Assembly: GCA_937863995.1 (NCBI GenBank)
Contig: CALMIK010000046.1
Location: 88,655-152,654 of the forward strand
Origin: an uncultured Chelatococcus sp.
GTDB lineage: Bacteria > Pseudomonadota > Alphaproteobacteria > Rhizobiales > Beijerinckiaceae
Length of the DNA stretch: 64,000 nt
Direction: 5' to 3'
The notes beneath the pieces are model-generated. The model was not told the origin of the DNA. It was given only the letters and a program-made list of their open reading frames with translations, and ran no database searches. The translations under genes were made by a program, and so were the position numbers. Positions 44,285 to 52,371 of the stretch are shown here, one piece after another; position 1 is the first letter of the stretch, and the number at the start of each line of letters is the position of its first letter.

Positions 44285-45756
44285 GGCGCGCTGCTCCGAA
44301 ACGCGCTTCTGGCCGTTTCATAGGCCCCCAGCGCCCGCTCACGCGCAAGGCGAAGGTCAACGATGGGCCGGGGATAGGTTTCGCCGGGCTTCACGCCGCT
44401 CTCCGCGAGAACGGCGGACGGCGCCTCCCATGGCCTGTGGATGAAACGGGAGGGCAGACGCGCCAGCTCGGGCAGCCACCGGCGCACATACCGGCCTTCG
44501 GGATCGAACTTTTCCCCCTGCAGAACTGGGTTGAAGATGCGGAAATAGGGCGCGGCATCCGCGCCGCATCCCGCCACCCATTGCCAGTTGCCGGGGTTGC
44601 TGGCGGGGTCCGCATCCACCAGCGTGTCCCAGAACCATTGCTCTCCCGCGCGCCAGTCGACGAGCAGGTGCTTGGTCAGGAATGAAGCGGCGACCATGCG
44701 CATGCGATTGTGCATGATGCCGGTTTCCCACAGCTCGCGCATGCCGGCATCGACGATCGGAAACCCGGTGAGGCCGCGCTGCCACGCTCGCAATGCTTGC
44801 TTATCCTCGCGCCACGGAAAAGCGTCGAAAGACGGCTGAAAATTCTGCGTGTCGAGATGCGGATGATGGAAAAGCAGATGGTAGCAAAACTCGCGCCACC
44901 CCACCTCCTTGCAGAACTTCGCGGCGCCTGCGCCGGACATGTCGTCGGCTGCATGACGCAAGGCGGCAAAAATCTGGAACGGCGTGATCTCGCCGTGCGC
45001 GAGATACGGCGACAGGCGGGACGTGACCTCGCGCGCCGGATAATCCCTTCCCTCCGCGTAATCCGCCAGCGCATCGGCGATGAAATCGTCCAGCAGCGCC
45101 AGCGCTCCGTCCTCTCCCGGCGTCCAGCTCCGCCGCAGGCCGCCCGCCCAGTCGGGTTTCGTCGGCAGCAGCCCGAAGGCATGGAGATCCTCCGAATGGA
45201 GCATGCCGGCAAAGGGATTGAGCCGTTCCGGCGCGTCGAGCGGATCGCGCGGTTCGGGACCCGCCACCAACGCTTTCCAGAACGGCGAATAGACTTTGTA
45301 ACTCCCGCCCGTCGAGGTAACGAGGCGCGACGGCTCGTGCAGCAGGTGGCCGGCGAAGCTCTCCACCGCGAGACCACGCTCGCGCAGGGCAGCCTTCATC
45401 ACCGTATCGGCGGCGATGGCTCCAGGGTCGTAGCGTCGATTCCAGAAAACGGCATCAGCGCCGCTTTCGGCGACGAGGCTTTCAACCACATCGCCCATGC
45501 GCCCGCGCCGGAGCACAAGGCTTACACCCATCTGCGCCAATGAGCGGCCGAGCGCGGCCAGCGAATGATGCAGCCACCAGCGCCAGGCACCACCGGGAGC
45601 ACGCGCGCCGCCAAGCGGATCCTCCAGCACGAAAGCCGCGACGACGGGCTTGCCGGTGCGAGCGGCTGCGGCAAGCGCGGCATTGTCCGCCACACGCCGG
45701 TCATTCCGGAACAGCACCAGCACAGGGCGTTCGGCGTCGAAAGCCGGTGACTTCAA
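44281..45756 (-). CDS. phrB: Deoxyribodipyrimidine photolyase (class I CPD photolyase)
   Basis: 491 residues. An N-terminal Rossmann antenna domain (VLVLFRNDRRVADNAAL) is followed by the helical FAD domain with SRLSPYLAHGEI, GWREFCYHLLFHHP, FPIVDAGMRELWETGIMHNR and NWQWVAGCGADAAPYFRIFNP. It repairs UV-induced cyclobutane dimers with light. The start is TTG 45756 behind a GGGGGAG ribosome site. Photolyase is a known target of RpoE-ChrR in R. sphaeroides, in line with the promoter upstream. Confidence 0.94.
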   Translation of the reverse strand: MKSPAFDAERPVLVLFRNDRRVADNAALAAAARTGKPVVAAFVLEDPLGGARAPGGAWRWWLHHSLAALGRSLAQMGVSLVLRRGRMGDVVESLVAESGADAVFWNRRYDPGAIAADTVMKAALRERGLAVESFAGHLLHEPSRLVTSTGGSYKVYSPFWKALVAGPEPRDPLDAPERLNPFAGMLHSEDLHAFGLLPTKPDWAGGLRRSWTPGEDGALALLDDFIADALADYAEGRDYPAREVTSRLSPYLAHGEITPFQIFAALRHAADDMSGAGAAKFCKEVGWREFCYHLLFHHPHLDTQNFQPSFDAFPWREDKQALRAWQRGLTGFPIVDAGMRELWETGIMHNRMRMVAASFLTKHLLVDWRAGEQWFWDTLVDADPASNPGNWQWVAGCGADAAPYFRIFNPVLQGEKFDPEGRYVRRWLPELARLPSRFIHRPWEAPSAVLAESGVKPGETYPRPIVDLRLARERALGAYETARSAFRSSAP

Positions 45757-45814
45757 TCCATCTCCCCCTTGCCGGGTTTGCCGGCGCGGCAGCGATCCGC
45801 GCGCCTGTCACTGC

Positions 45815-45844
45815 CTTTTACGCTGGAAACGCGCGATCGGTTCA
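45815..45844 (-). promoter_or_regulatory. ECF sigma-E promoter for photolyase-DUF1365
   Basis: Minus strand TGAACC (45844-45839), 18 bp, TAAAAG (45820-45815). One base of the -35 differs from the TGATCC of the other sites. The start near 45808 leaves a leader of about 52 nt before the TTG. Confidence 0.65.
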
Positions 45845-45914
45845 AGCGCCTCCTCCCGGAATCGGCAATTTCCCGGATTCTCCTCATGGTTTCCGGCTGA
45901 GCCGTCAGCGCGAG

Positions 45915-45944
45915 TGATCCGCGTTGCCGATAACCACGTAAAAG
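45915..45944 (+). promoter_or_regulatory. ECF sigma-E promoter for the DUF2177 gene
   Basis: TGATCC (45915-45920), 18 bp, TAAAAG (45939-45944), about 29 bp before the start codon. It has the same -35, spacing and -10 as the site before the FAD protein. Confidence 0.75.
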
Positions 45945-45972
45945 AATTAACGCTCACGGGGAAATATCACGC

Positions 45973-46371
45973 ATGAAGACCGCGTTCATTGCCTATATCG
46001 CCGCCGGGGCCGCCTTCCTCGCCATCGACTCGATATGGCTGAGCATCATGGCCGACAGGTTCTATCGCCCGTTGCTCGGCGACAGGCTCATGGAAGGTTT
46101 CAGCCTGGCTCCCGCCGCCATTTTCTACCTGATATACATCGGCGGCATCGTCTTTCTCGCGATCCTGCCCGCGCTCGCGTCCGGCGGGCTCGCGAAGGCG
46201 GCCGTCAACGGCTTAGCCCTCGGCCTCGTCGCCTACGCAACCTACGACCTGACAAACCACGCCACGCTGCGCGACTGGCCGGTGGCCATATCGGTGGTGG
46301 ATATCGCCTGGGGAACGATGCTCACCGGTCTGTCGGCATCTGCGGGCTATCTGGCAGCGAACCGCTTTTGA
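45973..46371 (+). CDS. DUF2177 small membrane protein
   Basis: 132 residues with four hydrophobic stretches, FLAIDSIWLSIMADRFYRPLLGD early on, YDLTNHATLRDWP, and a final helix. The family has no known function but is repeatedly found in photo-oxidative stress gene sets with DUF1295, DUF1365 and photolyase. It has its own candidate sigma-E promoter. Confidence 0.83.
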   Translation: MKTAFIAYIAAGAAFLAIDSIWLSIMADRFYRPLLGDRLMEGFSLAPAAIFYLIYIGGIVFLAILPALASGGLAKAAVNGLALGLVAYATYDLTNHATLRDWPVAISVVDIAWGTMLTGLSASAGYLAANRF

Positions 46372-46422
46372 CGGCTGGCGGATCGGCGCTCCGGCGTTTA
46401 CGGGCGGCATGAGGCCACACGT

Positions 46423-47532
46423 TTATTCCCGGGCTTTGATGGCGCGGTCTTTCATTCGCGAACCGATGAACCGGCTGAGGCTTGCCGCCAGCAGCGGCCC
46501 CAACGTGGCGACCGCAAACAGCCTCACGGTTTGCAATGTCATCACGAAGGAAACATCGGCGTCGGCGCTGATCGCCAGCAAGGCGATGGAGTCGATGCTG
46601 CCCGGCACCGTCGCCAGAAGACCGCTCATGATATCCACCCCCGCGATCCGCGCCAGCACAATGCCGGACACGGCACACAGCAAGATCAGCAACAGGCAGC
46701 CCGCCATCAGTCCCGGCAGCGCGCGCCATCCCTGCCGCAACAGGTCGACCGTCAAACCCAGCCCGACCTGAATACCGATGGCCCAGAAGGCAACCGTGAC
46801 CAGCCATTCCGGCATTGCAACGCTGATGCCGGAGAGTTTCAGCACGGCCGCAAGAAACAGCGGCCCCAGCGAAGCTCCGGCGGGAATGAATGGCAGCCAT
46901 TTCGCTATGGCAACCCCGATCACGCACAGCCCCAGCCCCGTCAGCGTCGAGACGAGGGTGGCCGCCTCCACGCCTGCGGAATGCGGGGTGGCCGGCCCGC
47001 TCAACACCGCTGTGACGGCCACCATCACAGCGATGACACTCATCAGCCGCAGCATCTGGATAAAGGCCACCATGGAGCCGTTGAGGCCCTTTTCATAGGC
47101 AGCCAGCACAACCGCGCCCATCATGCCGGGCAGGAAGCCCCAGACGGTCAGTTCCCGGTCAAGCCGCGTCCATGTGGCCACGACAACGCCTGTGAGGCAG
47201 GAAACGGCAAAAGTCAGACAGACGAACACAAGAATTGTCGGCCAGATATCGAGTGTCTGGCTCAGCATGCCTGCATCGAGATAAAGGGCGATCAGGCAAC
47301 TTGCGGCGCCCTGCGACAGGCGGTTAACCAACAGCGGTACGCGGATGACGGTCCCACGCTGGGCCATGATGAGGCCGACGATGATCGGCCCGACCATGGC
47401 CGCGGCCGGAAGGTGCAGCCTGCCGAGCAGAGCCCCCAGAGCAATGCCGAAACCAATAGCCGCTCCCCATTGCAACACGATTGGCCATGGTGTCCGCCAC
47501 CGGCCTTTCGCGGGGTTCGTCTTATCGCTCAT
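46423..47532 (-). CDS. AbrB family membrane protein (putative transporter, ammonia-monooxygenase-like)
   Basis: 369 residues with about ten membrane segments arranged as two repeats, each with a GxxPG-type loop (WGFLPGMMGAVVLAA and LATVPGSIDSIALLAI). ATG 47532 is preferred, with AGAGGCG upstream and family similarity starting MSDKTNPAKGRW; the reading frame extends to 47685 without support. These proteins have been called AbrB regulators or putative ammonia monooxygenases in databases, but the sequence looks like a transporter. Its ligand is unknown. Confidence 0.82.
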   Translation of the reverse strand: MSDKTNPAKGRWRTPWPIVLQWGAAIGFGIALGALLGRLHLPAAAMVGPIIVGLIMAQRGTVIRVPLLVNRLSQGAASCLIALYLDAGMLSQTLDIWPTILVFVCLTFAVSCLTGVVVATWTRLDRELTVWGFLPGMMGAVVLAAYEKGLNGSMVAFIQMLRLMSVIAVMVAVTAVLSGPATPHSAGVEAATLVSTLTGLGLCVIGVAIAKWLPFIPAGASLGPLFLAAVLKLSGISVAMPEWLVTVAFWAIGIQVGLGLTVDLLRQGWRALPGLMAGCLLLILLCAVSGIVLARIAGVDIMSGLLATVPGSIDSIALLAISADADVSFVMTLQTVRLFAVATLGPLLAASLSRFIGSRMKDRAIKARE

Positions 47533-47597
47533 GAACGCCTCTTCCCCCGCTATCCTTGATTGCAGCCTGCGCATGCCTTGCAGAAAAACAGCCGCCC

Positions 47598-47635
47598 AGC
47601 TTCTGCCCTGTTCTGATTGAAACAGGGCAGAAGCT
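47598..47635. other. Perfect 15-bp hairpin upstream of the AbrB-type gene
   Basis: The arms AGCTTCTGCCCTGTT (47598-47612) and AACAGGGCAGAAGCT (47621-47635) flank an 8-nt loop. The hairpin lies in the 388-bp gap 47533-47920, which also has an 8-bp stem CGATTGAA-N8-TTCAATCG (47664-47687) and a copy of the palindromic repeat element. It could lie in the 5' leader of the AbrB gene. Confidence 0.45.
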
Positions 47636-47695
47636 GGTTTCCTTTGTTCCGGGCGAATTCCGATCGATTGAATGACGCCGTTCAATCGGAACGCG

Positions 47696-47799
47696 CTCTG
47701 GAGCCTTTCGGTATTTCGCTGAAACGCAGAAAGGATCTAAATCACTGATTCAATGCACTTTCCTCACGCAAATCGGCATCCACTTTGCTTGAAAATGCT
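47696..47799 (-). repeat. Intergenic palindromic repeat element, copy 2
   Basis: On the minus strand this copy starts AGCATTTTCAAGCAAAGTGG, and, like copy 1 at 29991, continues with a TTTGCGTGA block and a CTGCGTTTCAGCGAAA hairpin-like end. Divergence between copies suggests an old, dispersed family. Confidence 0.65.
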
Positions 47800-47920
47800 A
47801 TAGCCGCGATCCTGCATCTGTTCGCGAGGCAGTTCCTGCCAGAGAGACAGGGGGAAGCAGTAGAAAATGCTTCAATTAACACGATAAACTATATGCTCGG
47901 AATGAGCGGGAGGATGGCCA

Positions 47921-48787
47921 ATGCTGGCGCAGACCACAAAACTGGTGGATAGCTTTGCACTCGTTGCGCAGCGAATGACCCTGGCGGATGTGCCTAAGCT
48001 GCATGAGTTGTCTGTCGGTGTGGGCTGGATGCATCGCCCGCAGGACTGGGAAATGGTTCTCAGCCTTGGAGAAGGCGTTTTCGCCGTGGATGAGATCGGC
48101 CGCGCCGTCGGTTCCGCCATGTGGTTCCCGATGGGAGACGACTTGGCCTCGGTCGGCATGGTCATCATCGCGCCGCGTTTGCAGGAGCAGGGAGCCGGGC
48201 GCTGGCTGATGGACCAGTTGCTGGCCCGCACCGGGTCACGCGACTTGACCTTGAATGCAACCCGAATTGCTTATCGGCTTTACATTTCCCTTGGATTTTT
48301 GCCTGAGTGCAAAGTTTTTCAGCATAATGGCGTGGTGGTCGACAATCCCGAGGTTCCACCCGGCGCGCGCCCCATGCAGGCAAGTGACGAGGCCGCAATC
48401 CGCGAGCTGGATGCCGTGGCCATCGGGGCGGATCGGGGCAAGATTCTGGACCGCCTGCTAGCGGTTTCCACTGGCACAGTGCTTGAACGCGACGGGCTGA
48501 TCGTGGGCTATGCCCTCTCCCGCCGCTTCGGGCGAGGCCGGGTCGTCGGGCCGATTGTGGCGCTGGACGAGCTTGACGCCATCGCTCTCGCCTCTCCCCA
48601 TGTGCGGGACAGGGCCGGGAAGTTCCTGCGCGTCGATACCCGCGAACAGGTCGGCCCCTTGCGGGACTATCTGGTCGCCAGCGGTCTGCGGCTGCATGAC
48701 ACGGCCATCACCATGTCGAAGGGCGAGCGGCGGACCATTCCCGGCCCGCAACGCATCTTCGGGTTGATCAATCAGGCCATCGGCTAG
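47921..48787 (+). CDS. Double-domain GNAT N-acetyltransferase
   Basis: 288 residues. An N-terminal GNAT domain (acetyl-CoA loop LQEQGAGRWLMDQLL, then YRLYISLGF) is followed by a C-terminal acetyltransferase-like domain (GYALSRRFGRGRVVGPIVA). It is a clear paralogue of the GNAT protein at 60971-61843. Both lie beside amine-oxidising FAD enzymes, so acetylation of an amine intermediate is a fair guess. The start codon fits the first family-like residues; no strong ribosome site was noted. Confidence 0.83.
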   Translation: MLAQTTKLVDSFALVAQRMTLADVPKLHELSVGVGWMHRPQDWEMVLSLGEGVFAVDEIGRAVGSAMWFPMGDDLASVGMVIIAPRLQEQGAGRWLMDQLLARTGSRDLTLNATRIAYRLYISLGFLPECKVFQHNGVVVDNPEVPPGARPMQASDEAAIRELDAVAIGADRGKILDRLLAVSTGTVLERDGLIVGYALSRRFGRGRVVGPIVALDELDAIALASPHVRDRAGKFLRVDTREQVGPLRDYLVASGLRLHDTAITMSKGERRTIPGPQRIFGLINQAIG

Positions 48788-48825
48788 GGCGCGCTCCGAG
48801 AAGTGCTCTTTAAAACAAAAAATTG

Positions 48826-48869
48826 GAGCGTGCCCCGATCAAATTGAGCCATTTGATCGGGGAACGCTC
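48826..48869. terminator. Bidirectional hairpin between convergent genes
   Basis: GAGCGTGCCCCGATCAAAT (48826-48844) pairs with ATTTGATCGGGGAACGCTC (48851-48869) with one mismatch and a 6-nt loop. It lies between the GNAT stop (48787) and the FAD oxidase stop (48876). GGGCGCGCTCC at 48787-48797 can pair alternatively with GGAGCGTGCCC at 48825-48835. Confidence 0.6.
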
Positions 48870-48875
48870 ACCTGC

Positions 48876-50204
48876 TTACATCATCCCCATGCCGCCCAGA
48901 TCGGTGCCGTCGATCATCCGCTCATAGCGGAAAGGCTTCGGATCGACGGAAGGGGTGACGCCTCGTATGAGTTCGGCAGCCAGCCGCCCGGCCGCAGGGC
49001 CAACCCCGAACCCGTGACCGCTGTGCCCGGCTGAAATGAACAGCCCCGGATGCGACTGAACCGGCCCGATGACGGGAATGGCATCGGGCGTGCAATCGAC
49101 CATGCCGCCCCACGCATGGGCGATCTGCGCCCCGACGAAAGCGGGGAAAGTCTCCGCGAGCCCTGCCAGCCCGCGCTGCAGCAAACGCTTTTCCGGCACG
49201 GGATCGAGCACGCGCTGCCGCTCGAAAGGCGATATGCCATCGGCCCGCCAGTTCTGCAACGAATCCGGCCCATTGAAGAAGGAAGCGCCGAAGCTGTAGG
49301 TCAGCTTCGCACGCCGCTCCACGAAGGTTTTCCAGAACGGACGCATCTGCTGGATACCACGCGGCGATACATGCAGCCGCCCGAACCCCGAGAGCCCCAC
49401 CGTGTAGCCGCCATCCAGACGGCGGCGGATGGTGATGTCCTGCATCGAGACGCCGCCCGCCGTCAGTTCCGGCAGTTCCCGCGTGGCAAAAGAGGTGGAC
49501 TGGATCGAGGCCTGAATGAGCGGAATGCCATGATGGCGCAGCAACATGCCGGCCCATGCGCCCCCTGCCACCAGCACGGCGCCGCAGCGGATGCGCCCAG
49601 CCTCGGTAACGACGCCGGAAACGCGTCCGGTGGAAAACTCGATCTCACGCGCCGCGCAATTCTGATGGATGGTCGCCCCCAGCTTCTGCGCGGCCTCGGC
49701 CATGAGCGGGGCGACAAGAGCAGGCTCGGCCCGCCCATCGGTCGGGGAGTAGACGCCGCCTTTCCAGCTTTTCGCGGCAGACGGCAGCATGGCGGCGATC
49801 TGGCCCCCGCCGACAATGCGGCTGTCCACGCCGTAACCGGCGGCCATGCGGCCCCAAGCCTCCCAACGGGCCAGATCCTTCTCGTCATTGGAGGCATAGA
49901 GCAACCCGCTACGGCGGAAACCCGTATCGCCCCCCAGATCGGTGGAGAGGGTTTCCCACATTCTGAGCGCCAGAATCGCCAGCGGCAACTCACGCTCATC
50001 GCGATTTTGCTGGCGGCACCAGCCCCAGTTGCGGCTCGATTGCTCGGCCCCGATACGGCCTTTCTCAACCAGCACCACGCTCACTCCGGCGCGGGCGAGT
50101 TCCCACGCCGTGGCGGCGCCTGCGATACCGCCGCCGATCACTACCACATCGGCGTGTTCGGGCAGCTTGCCGTCGGATTCGACGGGCCGGACGGGCGGAG
50201 ACAT
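48876..50204 (-). CDS. DadA-like FAD-dependent amino-acid oxidase, copy B
   Basis: 442 residues. FAD motif VVIGGGIAGAATAWELARAGVSV, then SSRNWGWCRQQNRD, and the C-terminal GHSGHGFGVGPAAGRL, as in D-amino-acid dehydrogenases and glycine/sarcosine oxidases. It oxidises an amine or amino acid to an imine, with electrons going to oxygen or the quinone pool. It is a tandem paralogue of the gene at 50237-51556, separated by 32 bp. Confidence 0.88.
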   Translation of the reverse strand: MSPPVRPVESDGKLPEHADVVVIGGGIAGAATAWELARAGVSVVLVEKGRIGAEQSSRNWGWCRQQNRDERELPLAILALRMWETLSTDLGGDTGFRRSGLLYASNDEKDLARWEAWGRMAAGYGVDSRIVGGGQIAAMLPSAAKSWKGGVYSPTDGRAEPALVAPLMAEAAQKLGATIHQNCAAREIEFSTGRVSGVVTEAGRIRCGAVLVAGGAWAGMLLRHHGIPLIQASIQSTSFATRELPELTAGGVSMQDITIRRRLDGGYTVGLSGFGRLHVSPRGIQQMRPFWKTFVERRAKLTYSFGASFFNGPDSLQNWRADGISPFERQRVLDPVPEKRLLQRGLAGLAETFPAFVGAQIAHAWGGMVDCTPDAIPVIGPVQSHPGLFISAGHSGHGFGVGPAAGRLAAELIRGVTPSVDPKPFRYERMIDGTDLGGMGMM

Positions 50205-50236
50205 TCTATGCCTTTCTTAAATAAGTCATTTTTGAA

Positions 50237-51556
50237 TCAGAACTCGGACACCTTGCCCCAACTTCCTCGAGCAAAGCGCGCGGGACGATAGGATGTTGGA
50301 TCCAGAATGGGGTTCGTGCCGGTCACCATGTCGGCGATCATATGCCCCGCGCCCGGACCAATGCCGAAGCCGTGGCCGCTGAACCCTGCGGCGAGCACGA
50401 AACCGGGAATGGATGTCTCACCGATAGCGGGCACGCCATCGGGTGTGGAATCGATGTAGCCTGCCCATTCGGCGCTGACAGGCACACTCTTCAAAGCGGG
50501 CAGCAGTTCACGGGCGCGCTCCAGCGTCAGCCGGATCATGCCTTTGTCGGGGCGCGGATCGAGGACGCGCATCCGCTCCATCGGCGTTGGCTGGTCGAGC
50601 CGCCAGTGCCCAAGGCTCTCGTGCCCCGACCGCCAGCCTTCCAGCCCGCCGGGACGCAGCACACGCCAGCGCCGCGCAAACATCGGCAGGAAATGGCCGG
50701 CATAACGCAATTGCTGCGGCGTCGGGTCCACGCGGGCAAAACCGGAAATGGCCAGCGTATAACCGCCGTTGCCGCGCCGCGTCACCGAAACGCGCGAGGT
50801 ATGCAGGGCATCCGGCCCCTCAGCGCCGGGCGCGACGGCGAGAATCGAGGAGCGCACAGCCGCCTGCGGGAAACTGATTCCATATTGCCGGCAAAACGAC
50901 GAGGCCCACACACCGCCTGCCATCACCACCGTTCGGGTGCGAATGACACCTGCTTCCGTGATCACGCCTGCAACGCGCCCTGCTTCCAGTTCCAGCCCGC
51001 GCACGGCGCACAGCTGATGCACGGTGCCACCGAATTTTCTGACACCCTTGGCAATGACAGGCGCAGCAATACCCGGATCAGCCGTGCCGTCGCTCGGTGA
51101 AAAGACACCGCCCTTCCATGGACGTCCTGTCGCACGGCCCCGCTCGGCAGCTTCCGCCGCGCTGAGCATATGCGTTATGACCCCCTGCCCCCGCGCGAAA
51201 TCCCGCCAGCGCGCCCAGCCGGCAATCTCCGCTTCGTCATTGGACAAGTACAGCAGCCCGCAGCGGCGAAAGCCGACGCTCTCGCCAATCTCGCCCGCCA
51301 TGGCTTCCCACAGATCGAGGCTCGTGGTCGCCATGGGCAATTCGCGCGCATCGCGGTTTTGCTGGCGGCACCAGCCCCAGTTGCGGCTCGATTGCTCGGC
51401 CCCGATACGGCCTTTTTCAACCAGCGCCACCTTCACACCGCGCCTGGCCAGATAATACGCCGCGCAGGCGCCCACGATACCGCCACCAATCACCACGACA
51501 TCGGCTGCTGCGGGTAGTTGCGTATCGGTTTCGATTTCCAGCAGCGGGGCGGGCAT
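50237..51556 (-). CDS. DadA-like FAD-dependent amino-acid oxidase, copy A
   Basis: 439 residues. ATG 51556 is set by AAGGAG eight bases upstream; the frame to 51631 is rejected. FAD motif VVIGGGIVGACAAYYLARRGVKV, SSRNWGWCRQQNRD and AAGFSGHGFGIGPGAGHMIAD match copy B. A 59-bp run near the FAD motif is identical at DNA level to copy B while the rest has drifted, suggesting gene conversion. It is divergent from an Lrp-type regulator. Confidence 0.88.
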   Translation of the reverse strand: MPAPLLEIETDTQLPAAADVVVIGGGIVGACAAYYLARRGVKVALVEKGRIGAEQSSRNWGWCRQQNRDARELPMATTSLDLWEAMAGEIGESVGFRRCGLLYLSNDEAEIAGWARWRDFARGQGVITHMLSAAEAAERGRATGRPWKGGVFSPSDGTADPGIAAPVIAKGVRKFGGTVHQLCAVRGLELEAGRVAGVITEAGVIRTRTVVMAGGVWASSFCRQYGISFPQAAVRSSILAVAPGAEGPDALHTSRVSVTRRGNGGYTLAISGFARVDPTPQQLRYAGHFLPMFARRWRVLRPGGLEGWRSGHESLGHWRLDQPTPMERMRVLDPRPDKGMIRLTLERARELLPALKSVPVSAEWAGYIDSTPDGVPAIGETSIPGFVLAAGFSGHGFGIGPGAGHMIADMVTGTNPILDPTSYRPARFARGSWGKVSEF

Positions 51557-51762
51557 CCTGCTTTCTCCTTCAACAACCAATTTAGTCCAGAGCGGGAGTT
51601 GTTTGTGCCGCAGTCGGACAATACACAGCATGAACTGCTGCTTAAATGAGCGGCATCAGAGCCTTATTCCTGCACTGCCTTTCCCGGAATTCGCTCCGAA
51701 TGCGCCATCACCTGCATTGAAGACGCGGCACTTTGTGCTTAGAATGTCACCGTGTGTCCTGA

Positions 51763-51845
51763 AGCATTTTCAATGCGAGGCGGGTATCGCTTCGCGTGAG
51801 AAAAATGCGTCAACTCAAAAAAATGAGAGTATTTTCGCGATTCAA
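51763..51845 (+). repeat. Intergenic palindromic repeat element, copy 3
   Basis: This copy starts AGCATTTTCAATGCGAGG and continues with a TATCGCTTCGCGTGA block, parallel to copies 1 and 2. It lies in the 334-bp gap 51557-51890 between the FAD oxidase and the Lrp regulator. Nothing else recognisable is seen in that gap. Confidence 0.6.
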
Positions 51846-51890
51846 AGATGAGCGAAAAGACTCTAATGGGCATCAAGCGGAGGCATCCCT

Positions 51891-52367
51891 TTGAAACTCG
51901 ACCGCATCGACATCCGCATCCTGCACGAATTGCAAAAGAACGGTCGCATCACGAATGTCGAGCTGGCGGAACTCGCTCACCTCTCCCCCAGCCCTTGCCT
52001 GATGCGGGTCAAGAAGTTGCAGCAGTCCGGCTACATCACCGGCTATTCAGCCCAGATCGACATCGCCAAGCTCGGCTCCACCCTGACCGTTTTCACCGAA
52101 GTCACCCTCAAAAATCATCGGCAGATCGACTTCGCCCGCTTCCAGCAAGCCATCGAGAAGATCGAGGAAGTCATAGAATGCCACCTGATCTCGGGTGGGT
52201 ACGATTACCTGCTGAAATTCGTCACCGCGGGTATTTCAGACTATCAGGCGATCATGGAACGGCTGATCGACGCTGAAGTCGGAATCGACAAATACTTCAG
52301 CTTCATCGTCATCAAGACCCCCTTCGCCAAAGCCCACCTGCCGCTGAAAACGCTTTTCGACGTTTAG
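51891..52367 (+). CDS. Lrp/AsnC family transcriptional regulator
   Basis: 158 residues: HTH IDIRILHELQKNGRITNVELAELAHLSPSPCLMRVKKL in pieces, then the RAM ligand-binding domain (ECHLISGGYDYLLKFV). The start codon is TTG 51891 with GCGGAGG eight bases upstream. It is divergent from the DadA-like genes and convergent with the ABC transporter. Lrp-type proteins beside DadA-type oxidases commonly sense the amino acid being degraded. Confidence 0.92.
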   Translation: MKLDRIDIRILHELQKNGRITNVELAELAHLSPSPCLMRVKKLQQSGYITGYSAQIDIAKLGSTLTVFTEVTLKNHRQIDFARFQQAIEKIEEVIECHLISGGYDYLLKFVTAGISDYQAIMERLIDAEVGIDKYFSFIVIKTPFAKAHLPLKTLFDV

Positions 52368-52371
52368 AGCG

